From NCBI RefSeq assembly GCF_021869535.1, contig NW_026262648.1, positions 248,001-312,000 of the forward strand: a stretch of 64,000 nt of DNA. The letters are read 5' to 3'. Below the pieces are notes generated by a model that worked only from the letters and a program-made list of their open reading frames with translations, had not been told where the DNA came from and did not search any database. Positions 53,266 to 64,000 of the stretch are shown piece after piece. Both the position numbers and the translations under genes were made by a program. How positions within the stretch are numbered: position 1 is the stretch's first letter; each line of letters starts with the position of its first letter. This stretch comes from Mytilus californianus. Its lineage: Eukaryota; Mollusca; Bivalvia; Mytilida; Mytilidae.

Positions 53266-53838
53266 CTGATCCGGCCAAAACAGGATTTCGGAACGTCTCT
53301 AGTTTTTAGATCGTAAGTCACGATAAACTCAAACTGAAAGAAAAAAGTTGTTTGTACAACGCAGTTTTTATTTACTCACCATAAACAAGCTGAAACGTTC
53401 AGTAAGGCATATATTTTAGGTTAAAGACGGTCCCATTCATTTGAAAAGCATTTTGAAAGTAGACGATGGAATTATTTCAGGTTTGGGGAACGAGTAAATT
53501 ATCACAAAGTTCATTTCTTGACGACCTCATAATTTCATCATGTCGATGGTACAAATCGATTTTTACTGTTTACTTTCGCTTCTCATGTTTTGTAAACGGT
53601 CTTTTATTTTTAAACCCGAACCAGGCATATGCATTCTGTAATTGCGCAAATCTTCGTTCTTTGGTCAATTGGCTTATGGATAGTTGTATCAATTTCAACT
53701 CTTACATTATTTTTTTTTAAATATATTTGCATTACACATGCAATGGCAGTACCTTTCCAATTACTATTTATGTGTTGTGTCTAAATTAAAGTTGTAACAC
53801 TTTATAGTGTTGGAAAGGGTAGAAAAATTTATCAGATG

Positions 53839-53931
53839 AGAAAAGGCTGAAGATACATGGAAACGGCACCAAATCATTAGGTATTGCATCTTATAAAAAG
53901 AAACTGAGATTTGGATACTTCCACTTCAAGG
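53839..53931 (+). other. Candidate exon-like open segment
   Basis: One frame reads EKRLKIHGNGTKSLGI then ASYKKKLRFGYFHFK up to a GTAAAA donor, after a possible AG acceptor ('ttatcag'). It lies between the two hairpins at 53225 and 54011, so it may belong to a mobile element. No domain is recognised. Confidence 0.2.
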
Positions 53932-54010
53932 TAAAAATGTTTATCTCTTGTGAAATGAAATAAAAAAATATTGTAACACTGTAGTTAATTAATAAAGATA
54001 CTATTACATG

Positions 54011-54121
54011 TATTTCTGTATTGGCCTTATTGTTGGTCCTCGGCCAGCAGTATTGGCCTTCGGCTTCGCCTCAGACCAATACACCAAGACATGGACCAAT
54101 AACAAGGACAATACAGAAATA
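54011..54121. repeat. Imperfect palindrome, ~110 bp
   Basis: 'tatttctgtattggccttat' and 'tgttggtcc' on the left pair with 'ggaccaataacaaggacaat' and 'acagaaata' on the right, and an inner pair 'ggcttcgcc' region continues the fold. MITE-like. Confidence 0.65.
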
Positions 54122-54974
54122 CTTGCGCAATAATATTATAGAATGACAGTATGGTTCAATAGCGGGAATCAGCCCCTCAACTACTTTTTACATAAATATT
54201 AACTTCTGGCTCCATATCCTTGTTCGTCTTGTCTGGAGATCTTGTTGTAGTTCCAGTTAGGCAAGCATTTTAGAGACGTATCCCGTCCATCCTCTCTTGA
54301 CTTGTAATTTCTGGTGATAGATTTTGCCGCTTGACGTTGTATCCTTTCAAGCTTGTTTTTTTTTTGTTACTGTGTAGGGTCCCATACTATGGCTCCATAT
54401 TAAATTGTAAGATCCATTCCTCAAGGTCTAGATCATTGTTCTAATCTGACACAAATTTCAATAACTGGAATGCTACCCAAGTTGAATATATGGTGACCTA
54501 CTAGAACAGCATTATCACTATTGAAATTGTGTTTAATACCATGATTGTTCAATGTCATTAACTTAAATGGAGACAGACATTTGACCTGAAAGGTGGTGTG
54601 GGAGTGCAAAATCAAAAACTAACTGACTATGGTATATGGTTAAAGAATGAATATCAATTACATGAGTCAACATGGTCAAGGGCAGAGTTGTTATGAAATA
54701 ATAATATGGCAGAGAAGTGGTTTCAAGTTTCATATTAAGCGACGTGACTGACATGAAATAAAAAATCAAAGGAGTATCCCTATTTGTCTAATCTTCAAGG
54801 TGAAATAAAACTAGTAAAACAATATTATACTATTGTCTAAATCTACAGAAATAATTTGCTTCAAGTAACAGAATTAACTAGGTCTCTAGTAACTTATTTA
54901 ATGAGTATGTGGGGTATAAGAGAAATTTAGAAAAATGTAATTGCAAGACAAAAATCACATTACTTAGAATACTT

Positions 54975-55240
54975 TAGATCATTCAGGTAGACTTTATTTA
55001 TATGTACAAAAGAACAGCCAGTAGTCATTGGATATTGTAGATCATTCAAATAGTCTTGACCTATTTATTAGTACAATAGAACAGCCAGTAGTCATTGGCT
55101 ATTGTAGATCATTCAGGTAGTCTTGACCTATTTATTTATAGAAAAAAAAACAGCCAGTAGTCATTGGATACTGTAGATCATTCAGGTAGTCTTGACCTAT
55201 ACATTTGTACCAAAAAAACAGCCAGTTGTCATCTTCACAT
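54975..55240 (+). repeat. 67-70-bp minisatellite
   Basis: 'gtagtcattg' or a variant recurs at 55021, 55088, 55158 and 55226. Units share 'agatcattcaggtagtcttg' and 'acctatttatt'. Confidence 0.75.
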
Positions 55241-55799
55241 AACACACACAGATACGAATATCAATTATATACTTACGAGACATGTTGGAATGTTAAACTA
55301 ATTACGGTATGTGAAAATCAAGACTTGCATAAAAAATATCACAATATTAGAGACAGTGGCGTCATTTTTCCTCAGCTTTCAGCTCTTTGATTTTTTTTTT
55401 TTGCTGTGCATGTACTGATTTTGTGTCATGGATGGATACCCCATATCCTTTGGTTTTTCTATTATATGTGTTATGTCAACAATATTTGGTTGCAAGGAGA
55501 AAATGTCCTTATGACCTTGGTCTCAATTCATGCTCCAGTGGTCGGTTACGTTTCCATAACAGAACGCTCAGTACGTTCCACTGTATCTATATTATAGATC
55601 AGCAATATGAGTAAGGAGTAAGAGTATATGCTTTAGCCCTGAACTCAATTTAACGATTTAGTGATCAGGGTAAGTTTTAAGGATGAGGTCTGTCAATTAA
55701 ATTTTTGGATAAAGTGTATAGCTCAGAAATAATACTTGACAGATTGAAAATATGTGTGTGAAGTCATTTCATGGACATGGACATGTCCTAAATGAGGGT

Positions 55800-56013
55800 C
55801 TGGATTTGGTTTTCAGAATAGAGAACAATGGGCAAAAAAGTTCAGAATAATGGGCAAAAAAAGTTCAGAAAAATGGGCAAAGAGTATAAGGGGGAAAAAT
55901 AGGCAAAAAAATAGAGAAGGGAAAAATGGCCTTAAAAATTAAAGAATACAGATATGAAGGACCCCCCCGCCCCCCCCCCCCCCCCCCCCCCCCCCGCCCC
56001 CCCCCCCCCCCCC
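55800..56013. repeat. Short tandem repeat followed by a C tract
   Basis: A 'aatgggcaaaaaagttcag' unit repeats three or four times (55825-55880). 55972-56013 is about 40 bases of almost pure C with two G, a likely i-motif on this strand and G-quadruplex on the other, and a probable assembly weak spot. Confidence 0.7.
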
Positions 56014-57366
56014 AAAACCAGACCCTCTTAAATATATATTTCATTTACCTCAGTTTGAGAGTTCATTGACATTTGAAATAATATTCCAATTATTGGAAAA
56101 AGATATTTAAGTCAAATCTTGTTATACCCTTGGACATAATATATTGTTAGTATAATAGTCCCAGGTTATACCATAAGAGATCACCAAACCTTCAAGCTGA
56201 GAAATTCTGTGAAAAATACAAACATTTTCTATTTGAAAACCGGCTTGATGTGTTTAAGCTTTTCATTTTGCCATTTGATAAGGGACTTTCCGTTTTGAAT
56301 TTTCCTTGGCGTTTTCAAGGTATTGCACGGACAACGCTCTAAGTATCACTTTTGGCTACTTAAAGGTCTACAACTCAAAAACGATAAAAGCTAAAATCGA
56401 ATTTGACCTTCATTTAGTCACACGAAACAACATATCTAAATTTAAAAAGATTTCGTCAAAGCGTTTCCAGGTTATTGCAGATATCCGTCGTACATCACAA
56501 AATTAAGAAGCGATATTTTCCTTTGGAAATCCAGTTAGTATTTTTATGGACATTTTCATGTCTGGGTCATAGGTGTTTGATATTTTGGACACTTGTTTAA
56601 GTATCCAACCGAAACCCATGTACACTATAGCTTGCAATGGCAAGACCTTTAATTTAAAGATGGGGGGACACGGGGGTGCTAATTTCTCAAATTACGTTTT
56701 GGGGGAATTTTTTCCCCACTTCCCACTTATTTTTTTCAGATCCCATTTTTTTACACCCTATATTTCTCAGCAAGATTTAGAACTAACATAATTTGATACG
56801 TTTTTGCCCTCATCTTTACTTTTTTAACCACCTATATTCCACATCCCCACTTTTTTTACCCCCTTCTCCCACATTCCAAAAGTGTTCCATCCCCCTCTTT
56901 TAAGTACCGGCCAATGAAGGTAGATTTAACAGACAGGAACATCTGCTTGATTTGTTTGTTTATTAATATTTCCATGAAGTGTATGTTAACATGTAGGTGA
57001 TGTAAGGAAGTGCATACAGTTTAGAAATAAAATAAATAATAAAGTGACGTCCTGTGCATAAAAATATATGAAAGCTTAATGTACAAAACAGATTCACCTG
57101 AATGTTTATACTGTTAATAATAATTAAATAATTATATTGCATGTATGATAAGAATCCGTACTTTTGATTTGCTAACCGCAATGTAGAGGTCGTAATTTCA
57201 AAATAAGATTTTATTTCCCAATTGATTTCAACATTCATGACAGCACGTGCGTCCTCAGTATGACAACGTTACAATAATGCATAGGAAAAAAACAAAAAAT
57301 GTGATAACTCGTTATTTCATGCATGGTTGTAGCATAAAAATGTAATAATAAGAATTGCATGCTATA
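56014..57366. other. Gene-free stretch
   Basis: Short open frames only, none with recognisable content. 56640-56900 looks like a dispersed repeat ('tttttcagatcccat', 'tacaccctatatttctcagc'). Confidence 0.35.
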
Positions 57367-57488
57367 TTTTTTTGTAATTTCATACGGTGTAAAAGCGTTG
57401 ATCGTGCACATATTAGAATGAAGTGCTTTCGCGCTTATACAAAATATGCTTCGTTCAACGCTTACACCCCAATAAAATTACAAAAAGA
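57367..57488. repeat. Imperfect hairpin element, ~120 bp
   Basis: Arms 57367-57400 and 57456-57488 pair ('tttttgtaattt', 'ggtgtaa', 'gcgttga' with 'tcaacgc', 'ttacacc', 'aaattacaaaaa'). The loop contains 'gctttcgcgctt'. Confidence 0.6.
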
Positions 57489-57968
57489 AGCATTCAATTC
57501 TTTATAAAAGGTTTAAAAAAACACCCATCTAGATAGATATATATAACAACATCATCAAATTCATTTTTAGGCAAGCTGCCTTATGCGAGCACCCTAGATT
57601 TGTGGTCTACCCAATAAATGCTGAAATTGGTGCCATTATTATTATCTCAGTCAGAGCTGGCTATTATGTTATTTATAACTAATTGAACACTTTTTTCATA
57701 CTTTTAATTCTGGAATATAAAAAATATGACCAGAAAAACCTAAAATGATCGTCGAACCACCCAAAAACTTTGAAGTTGCACATGGGAAGTAGTGCTCAAT
57801 AGAAATCCTTATGTAATTTATTAAGCCCCTGTGCTTTTGGCTAAGACGTCAAAGAACAATTGTATCAATTATTCAGTCATCGCCGAAAATCTCTAATTAC
57901 AAGTCGTTTACATTTGCCAAATGGCAAAAAGCGCAGGAATATTGTATAACGGCTGTGATTAATATGAC

Positions 57969-58061
57969 ATGGATTTGAAGTCTCAGTTGGCGGTAATTTT
58001 AACTTCGTGGTCAAACGTAAATCAAGGACGTTTTAATTTGGTGGATTCTGATAATTCAAAG
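57969..58061 (+). CDS. Candidate first coding exon of an unidentified gene
   Basis: ATG in good context (gacATGG) opens 31 codons, MDLKSQLAVILTSWSNV then NQGRFNLVDSDNSK, ending at a GTAATT donor. In-phase continuation is available at 60922 (LDSNLWEWLILELRRGK) after a strong acceptor. The joined peptide looks like ordinary protein, but I do not recognise the family. Local composition is less AT-rich than the flanks and a TGACGTCA-like 'gacgtc' lies 125 bases upstream. The rest of the gene would be outside the window. Confidence 0.45.
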
Positions 58062-58673
58062 GTAATTATTATATATCATTTTATTTGTTTTGTTTGAGAT
58101 GATTGTCATTGTTAAAATCATCTTAATTAATGTATGCTCATTTGTATTCTTGTTAATATTATTCCGTTTATCTCGTAACTGACCGTCAAGTTGTTATTTA
58201 TGAATTGAATAAAACTAGAGATCTGATTGGTCGATGTCAAGGTCATTTCAAGATGGTTTCCTTTGTGTTTTTAGTTCAGTCTTTGCTGCTACATGTGCTT
58301 TCATTTAGCTGAAGGTGCTTTCAAACAATATTTAGATTAATACTTCATCAATAATTTGCTAAAAGATGGCATTATTTGACTTCCATCGCATATTTTTTGA
58401 AAAATATTAAGTACGAATTTGTGACGCGTCTCACACCGTAATTGTTTTTTATTTACAAAGACATTTCAATTTCCGTAATGAAAATAACAACTTTTTCTAT
58501 GTTTCTTTTTGTGATTTTTTCATATTTAAACACTCGTGAAGTGTTCTAGAATCATTTCTATGCGTTTCCTTCAGCAACTTGATGCTGGTAAACGACTTTT
58601 CTATCAAAATACTGCAAAAAAATATGAAAGGAGGTAATGTTGTACTTTATACTCATTTAATTTATAATTATAC

Positions 58674-58810
58674 AGTGCTCCAGCTAGAAATCAAAAGGGG
58701 CAGGGTGCCAGTGGAGGGCAGGGCACTTTTTTATGAAAGGAAAAGGCACTGCTCATTTCTTTTGTCTACGTTTCTGTGTGTATCACGAGTTCACATTTTT
58801 TTTTACTGTA
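58674..58810 (+). mobile_element. Left end of a hAT-like element, truncated
   Basis: CAGTGCTCCAGCTAG is followed by subterminal 'ggggcagggtgcc' and 'gagggcagggcac' repeats, the same plan as the elements at 12107, 19106 and 23431. No matching right end was found before the duplication at 58811. Confidence 0.35.
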
Positions 58811-59220
58811 TATGCTGTTAATAAAGATGCATAAGTTGTTGTTTTGATTATTTATTCTATAAAATTTGCATTAGAAAATGTAATTCATACGACATGTTCA
58901 TAAAACATGTCAATACACATTCATACATCACATCACTATAAACCAATAGAGGCAAATTAACTTACTATTCTCCCCCCCACCCCCCCCCCCCCCCTCTTTT
59001 CCAAAAAAAAAAAAAACATAAACTAAACATCTCATACATGTAGTTTAGCATACATGTGACAGAGTTGTCTTATTTCAAAATTTTCAGCTAGAGTTTGGCC
59101 TCAAAACTTTTTTACATTGTTTGTGTTAAGGAATTAATTAGTAAAGCTTCATCAAGTTGATGTCATGATAGTTGAAATTCACACTACCCATTTATGTAGG
59201 ATTGCAACTTCACATCATCG

Positions 59221-59535
59221 TTACAATTCAACTTGAAAATTTCTTGATTGGCAATGTATAGAACATGGATTGCTAAAAGTATGATTATCAAAAATAAATT
59301 GCAATATATTTTTTTCGGTATGTTCAAAGACATTTAATATTCTTACGGTAACATTCTTATATAGTGTTGTATTCAATTGGTAATTTATTCCTATTTTTAA
59401 TACTAGATAATATTTAAGGAGCACAAATTTGTAATAAGCTAAAATAGGGGAAGTAAGTCCAAAATTAATTTCTAACACGTTTACTGTTTGCTTGTCGCTC
59501 ACAAGTTGAGATGGACGGCGTTTCTGTGAAGGCAT
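59221..59535 (-). other. 104-codon open frame in the duplicated unit
   Basis: It begins MPSQKRRPSQLVSDKQT and its copy at 61695-62009 differs at only two residues, as expected from the recent duplication. A GTAAAC donor directly after ...DKQ-T could make the first 17 codons a real 5' exon of a minus-strand gene; the rest is AT-rich and Tyr/Leu/Asn-rich and looks noncoding. No homology is recognised. Confidence 0.2.
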
Positions 59536-59729
59536 AGTTGTATTTTGATGACTTAATCCATTCTTAAGTCATGGAAGTCTTCATTTATACACTCTTCTTG
59601 GAGATCGAAAATGCCGACCCAATATAGTCTTTACGTTTCAACAAGTTACAGTTTTTTTTTCTTTATTCCTATAACAAATTTTTAAAGCACAAATATATGT
59701 TTTTTATAATGGTATTAGCAATGGAAGAC

Positions 59730-59830
59730 ATAGTCCCAGATTACTCTGACGTCAAACGGCTGTTTTGCCAGACAAGCTTGGGTTGTGTCTTGCAAAACAG
59801 CTGTTGCACGTCAGAGTAATCTCGGACTAT
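59730..59830. repeat. Palindromic MITE-like hairpin, unit 1
   Basis: Arms of about 45 bp from ATAGTCCCAGATTACTCTGA to its inverse TCAGAGTAATCTCGGACTAT fold around 'gacaagcttgggttgtg'. The left arm contains a complete CRE, TGACGTCA (59747-59754). The same structure is at 62207-62307. Confidence 0.85.
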
Positions 59831-60394
59831 AAAAGACAGTGAAACCGTATACAAGATATTGTAACTCACTTACAATTTCAAATAAAATTGAGAATGGAAA
59901 TGGGGAATGTGTCAAAGAGACAACAACCCGACCAAAGAGCAGACAACAGCCGAAGGCCACCAATGGGTCTTCAAATTCAATGCAGCGAGAAACTCCCACA
60001 TCCGGAGGGGTGCTTCAGCTGGCCCCTAAACAAAAATGTATACTACATGTAGTTCAGTGATAATGGACGTCATACTAAACTCAGAAATATACACAAGAAA
60101 CTAAAATTAAAAATCATACAAGACTAAGAAAGGTCAGAGGCTCCTGACTTGGGACAGGCGCAAAAATGCGGCTGGGTTAATCATGTTTTTTGAGATCTCA
60201 ACCCTCCCCCTATACCTCTAACCAATGTAGAAAAAACAAACACACAATAATACCCAGAGTAAAACTCAATTCAAAAGAAGTCTGAGTCCAATGTCAGAAT
60301 AGGTAACAAAAGAAACTAAACAAAATGACAATGATACATAAATTAACAAAGGACTACTACATGTAGCAGTTAACTGGCATGCCAGCTCCAGACC

Positions 60395-60785
60395 TTAATT
60401 GAACGGATTGAAAGATTATGTCTTTATCATACTTTTGTTGGAAATTATGTTCAAACCTTTAATTCATTCAGACCTAGCTGCACAACCTTTGCTCTTATTG
60501 TCCTATCATGGTTTAATTTTGACAAATTGTGACTTGGAAGGAGAGTTATCTCATTGGCACTCGTACCACATCTTCTTATTATATTTCTTTACAATTTGCA
60601 TACACAGGTAGACATGTTATTCTAAACAATAGCCTGGCAAGGCAAGGACATACATGTAACACTTTAGCAGTTGTCATTCAAAAAAGCTTTGGAAAATTTG
60701 ATTCTTAAAACCTATTGTGTCATTCGGTCTCTTGTGAAGAGTTGTCTCAATCATTGGCAATCACACCACATCTTTTTTTATAACA
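60395..60785 (-). repeat. Mussel dispersed repeat ends, unit 1
   Basis: Two reverse-orientation ends of the family: 'agttatctcattggcactcg' (60544 onward) and 'agttgtctcaatcattggca' (60740 onward). The second has a 4-bp insertion relative to other copies. Repeated in unit 2 at 62872-63262. Confidence 0.65.
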
Positions 60786-60921
60786 GAGAATATAAGCATG
60801 AGTTATCACAACATCAATGAACATGGACAAAACTAATACATATAGATTTTAGACATGAAGCTGTTTTGCTACATTGTATTTGTCAAAATAAGCAAATTAT
60901 TTGTATTTGTTTTTATTTCAG

Positions 60922-60967
60922 CTTGATTCCAATCTTTGGGAATGGCTAATACTAGAACTTAGAAGAG
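60922..60967 (+). CDS. Candidate second coding exon, copy 1
   Basis: After TTTTTATTTCAG it reads LDSNLWEWLILELRR in phase with the exon at 57969-58061. The end is uncertain: a GC donor AAGAG|GCAAGG at 60968 fits the GC-AG class; otherwise the frame runs to TGA at 60997-60999, making it a short terminal exon. It lies in the duplicated unit and is repeated at 63399. Confidence 0.35.
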
Positions 60968-62206
60968 GCAAGGCATACATGTACATGTACAATACATGAT
61001 TCTCTGTAGCAACTGGATTGTCTATTCACCACAATAATTCCATAACAGCAATGAAACTCTTAGACTACTATGATGTTATGAAGATAGTTACATGTACATG
61101 ATGTATATTTACATATATGATCATTTTGAAGATTGTTTATGCCAGGGGTCATCATGTCGACTAGTCCGACAAGTTTTGGTTCAGCTTTCTGACAGGAATT
61201 ATTATAAACTTGCCAGCAGTTACAACACATGAATATTATTTGTTATTAAGTGTGCCTATCGGTCTAGCAATTTTTAGAGACTGTTTAACGATACTATGTT
61301 GTTAATAAAGATGCATAAGTTGTTGTTTTGAATATTTATTCTATAAAATTTGCATTAGAAAATGTAATTCATACGACATGTTCATAAAACATGTCAATAC
61401 ACATTCATACATCACATCACTATAAACCAATAGAGGCAAATTAACTTACTATTCTTCCCCCCCCCCCCTCTTTTCCAAAAAAAAAAAAAACATAAACTAA
61501 ACATCTCATACATGTAGTTTAGCATACTTGTGACAGAGTTGTCTTATTTCAAAATTTTCAGCTAGAGTTTGGCTTCAAAACTTTTTTACATTGTTTGTGT
61601 TAAGGAATTAATTAGTAAAGCTTCATCAAGTTGATGTCATGATAGTTTAAATTCACACTACCCATTCATGTAGGATTACAACTTAACATCATCGTTACAA
61701 TTCAACTTGAAAATTTCTTGATTGGCAATGTATAGAACATGGATTGCTAAAAGTATGATTATCAAAAATAAATTGCAATATATTTTTTTCGGTATGTTCA
61801 AAGACATTTAATATTCTTACGGTAACATTCTTATATAGTTTTGTATTCAATTGGTAATTTATTCCTATTTTTAATACTAGATAATATTTAAGGAGCACAA
61901 ATTTGTAATAAGCTAAAATAGGGGAAGTAACTCCAAAATTAATTTCTAACACGTTTACTGTTTGCTTGTCGCTCACAAGTTGAGATGGACGGCGTTTCTG
62001 TGAAGGCATAGTTGTATTTTGATGACTTAAATTCTATTCTTAAGTCATGGAAGTCTTCATTTATACACTCTTCTTGGATATCGAAAATGCCGACCCAATA
62101 TAGTCTTTACGTTTTCAACAAGTTACAGTTTTTTTTTCTTAATTCCTATAACAAATTTTTAAAGCACAAATATATGTTTTTTATAATGATATTAGCAATG
62201 GAAGAC

Positions 62207-62307
62207 ATAGTCCCAGATTACTCTGACGTCAAACGGCTGTTTTGCCAGACAAGCTTGGGTTGTGTCTTGCAAAACAGCTGTTGCACGTCAGAGTAATCTC
62301 GGACTAT
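62207..62307. repeat. Palindromic MITE-like hairpin, unit 2
   Basis: The copy of 59730-59830, with the CRE and arm pairing intact. Confidence 0.85.
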
Positions 62308-63398
62308 AAAAGACAGTGAAACCGTATACAAGATATTGTAACTCACTTACAATTTCAAATAAAATTGAGAATGGAAATGGGGAATGTGTCAAAAAGACAA
62401 CAACCCGACCAAAGAGCAGACAACAGCCGAAGGCCACCAATTGGTCTTCAAATTCAATGCAGCGAGAAACTCCCACATCCGGAGGGGTGCTTCAGCTGGC
62501 CCCTAAACAAAAATGTATACTACACGTAGTTCAGTGATAATGGACGTCATACTAAACTCAGAAATATACACAAGAAACTAAAATTAAAAATCATACAAGA
62601 CTAAGAAAGGTCAGAGGCTCCTGACTTGGGACAGGCGCAAAAATGCGGCTGGGTTAATCATGTTTTTTGATATCTCAACCCTCCCCCTATACCTCTAACC
62701 AATGTAGAAAAAACAAACACACAATAATACCCAGAGTAAAACTCAATTCAAAAGAAGTCTGAGTCCAATGTCAGAATAGGTAACAAAAGAAACTAAACAA
62801 AATGACAATGATACATAAATTAACAAAGGACTACTACATGTAGCAGTTAACTGGCATGCCAGCTCCAGACCTTAATTGAACGGATTGAAAGATTATGTCT
62901 TTATCATACTTTTGTTGGAAATTATGTTCAAACCTTTAATTCATTCAGACCTAGCTGCACAACCTTTGCTCTTATTGTCCTATTATGGTTTAATTTTGAC
63001 AAATTGTGACTTGGAAGGAGAGTTATCTCATTGGCACTCGTACCACATCTTCTTATTATATTTCTTTACAATTTGCATACACAGGTAGACATGTTATTCT
63101 AAACAATAGCCTGGCAAGGCAAGGACATACATGTAACACTTTAGCAGTTGTCATTCAAAAAAGCTTTGGAAAATTTGATTCTTAAAACCTATTGTGTCAT
63201 TCGGTCTCTTGTGAAGAGTTGTCTCAATCATTGGCAATCACACCACATCTTTTTTTATAACAGAGAATATAAGCATGAGTTATCACAGCATCAATGAACA
63301 TGGACAAAACTAATACATATAGATTTTAGACATGAAGCTGTTTTGCTACATTGTATTTGTCAAAATAAGCAAATTATTTGTATTTGTTTTTATTTCAG

Positions 63399-63444
63399 CT
63401 TGATTCCAATCTTTGGGAATGGCTAATACTAGAACTTAGAAGAG
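63399..63444 (+). CDS. Candidate second coding exon, copy 2
   Basis: Identical in sequence to 60922-60967 with the same acceptor and the same possible GC donor. If exon 2 is real, this is a tandem exon duplication; 46 bases is not a multiple of three, so including both would shift the frame. Confidence 0.3.
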
Positions 63445-63772
63445 GCAAGGCATACATGTACATGTACAATACATGATTCTCTGTAGCAACTGGATTGTCT
63501 ATTCACCGCAATAATTCCATAACAGCAATGAAACTCTTAGACTACTATGATGTTATGAAGATAGTTACATGTACATGATGTATATTTACATATATGATCA
63601 ATTTTGAAGATTGTTTATGCCAGGGGTCATCATGTCGACTAGTCCGACAAGTTTTGGTTCAGCTTTCTGACTGGAATTATTATAAACTTGCCAGCAGTTA
63701 CAACACATGAATATTATTTGTTATTAAGTGTGCCTATCGGTCTAGCAATTTTTAGAGACTGTTTAACGATAC

Positions 63773-64000
63773 TTTCAGAACTATGATCATGATATGTGAT
63801 CATATGTCAGAATCTGTGTAACTGTTACATTTTGTACTACAAAAGGAGATATATAGTATTGTGCACTAGAAGTATGCCTAGTTATCAGAAACTTTTTGCA
63901 TGAAGTTATAGTTAAAAACAGTTGGGATTCATGATATTGATGCATTGTGCAGAAACATGAAATATTTTAGTTTGTATTCTTAACAATCCAAGAGTAAGGT
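63773..64000. other. Right edge, nothing recognised
   Basis: AT-rich, no open frame, no repeat of the families seen elsewhere. Confidence 0.4.

Larger units (their letters stand above)
58811..61294 (+). repeat. 2.48-kb tandem duplication, unit 1
   Basis: Nearly identical to 61295-63772 over its whole length; differences are scattered substitutions and C-run length changes, about 1%. It holds a poly(C)/poly(A) tract (58974-59016), a 104-codon open frame on the minus strand (59535-59221), the palindrome at 59730-59830, dispersed repeat pieces (59880-60600) and the candidate exon at 60922. Confidence 0.95.
61295..63772 (+). repeat. 2.48-kb tandem duplication, unit 2
   Basis: The second copy, joined head-to-tail to unit 1 with no spacer (the junction is 'aacgatac|tatgttgtt'). 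It contains the same set of parts, offset by 2478-2484 bases. Confidence 0.95.

Overview
The window looks like nuclear DNA of a bivalve mollusc, most probably a mussel (Mytilus or a close relative). It is AT-rich, has small exons in large introns, and is dense in dispersed repeats. One repeat, recognisable by GGAGATGTGGTATGATTGCC in either orientation, occurs at a dozen or more places and is one I associate with Mytilus genomes. The genus is an inference; the eukaryotic, spliced nature is plain from the sequence.

Two complete protein-coding genes are supported. On the minus strand, six coding exons between 24618 and 9555 encode a 544-residue MTHFSD: a 5-formyltetrahydrofolate cyclo-ligase-like domain, a long Arg/Glu-rich disordered linker and a C-terminal RRM. 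On the plus strand, ten coding exons between 29038 and 49635 encode a 324-residue hydroxymethylglutaryl-CoA lyase (HMGCL), with a mitochondrial presequence and all catalytic residues. The genes are head to head with 4.4 kb between their start codons. Every splice junction was placed by reading phase and GT/AG, and the exon lengths add up without gaps. A third, partial gene is suggested at the right edge: a first coding exon at 57969-58061 and an in-phase second exon at 60922, inside a 2.48-kb unit that is tandemly duplicated (58811-61294 and 61295-63772).

Layout: 1-4.7 kb holds repeats (hairpin-ended tandem-repeat elements); 4.7-9.5 kb is gene-free AT-rich DNA 3' of MTHFSD; 9.5-24.6 kb is MTHFSD, with introns carrying several DNA transposons, a tRNA-derived SINE and satellite-like arrays; 24.7-29.0 kb is the intergenic space, filled with four transposons whose ends and target duplications can be read; 29.0-49.6 kb is HMGCL, whose intron 5 holds a broken THAP-DDE transposase and a repeat with a hammerhead-ribozyme-like core; 49.6-57.9 kb has the HMGCL 3' region, another SINE, minisatellites and a poly(C) tract; 57.9-64 kb has the partial gene and the duplication.

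The two genes share no direct pathway (folate-like/RNA-binding versus mitochondrial leucine breakdown and ketogenesis). The more novel material is in the repeats: a set of short DNA transposons with CAG...CTG ends and 6-7-bp target duplications; tandem-repeat elements in which a 5' motif and a 3' terminal hairpin change together; inverted arrays of a short repeat forming the ends of a Mutator-like element; and decayed copies of an MTHFSD exon inside its own intron.
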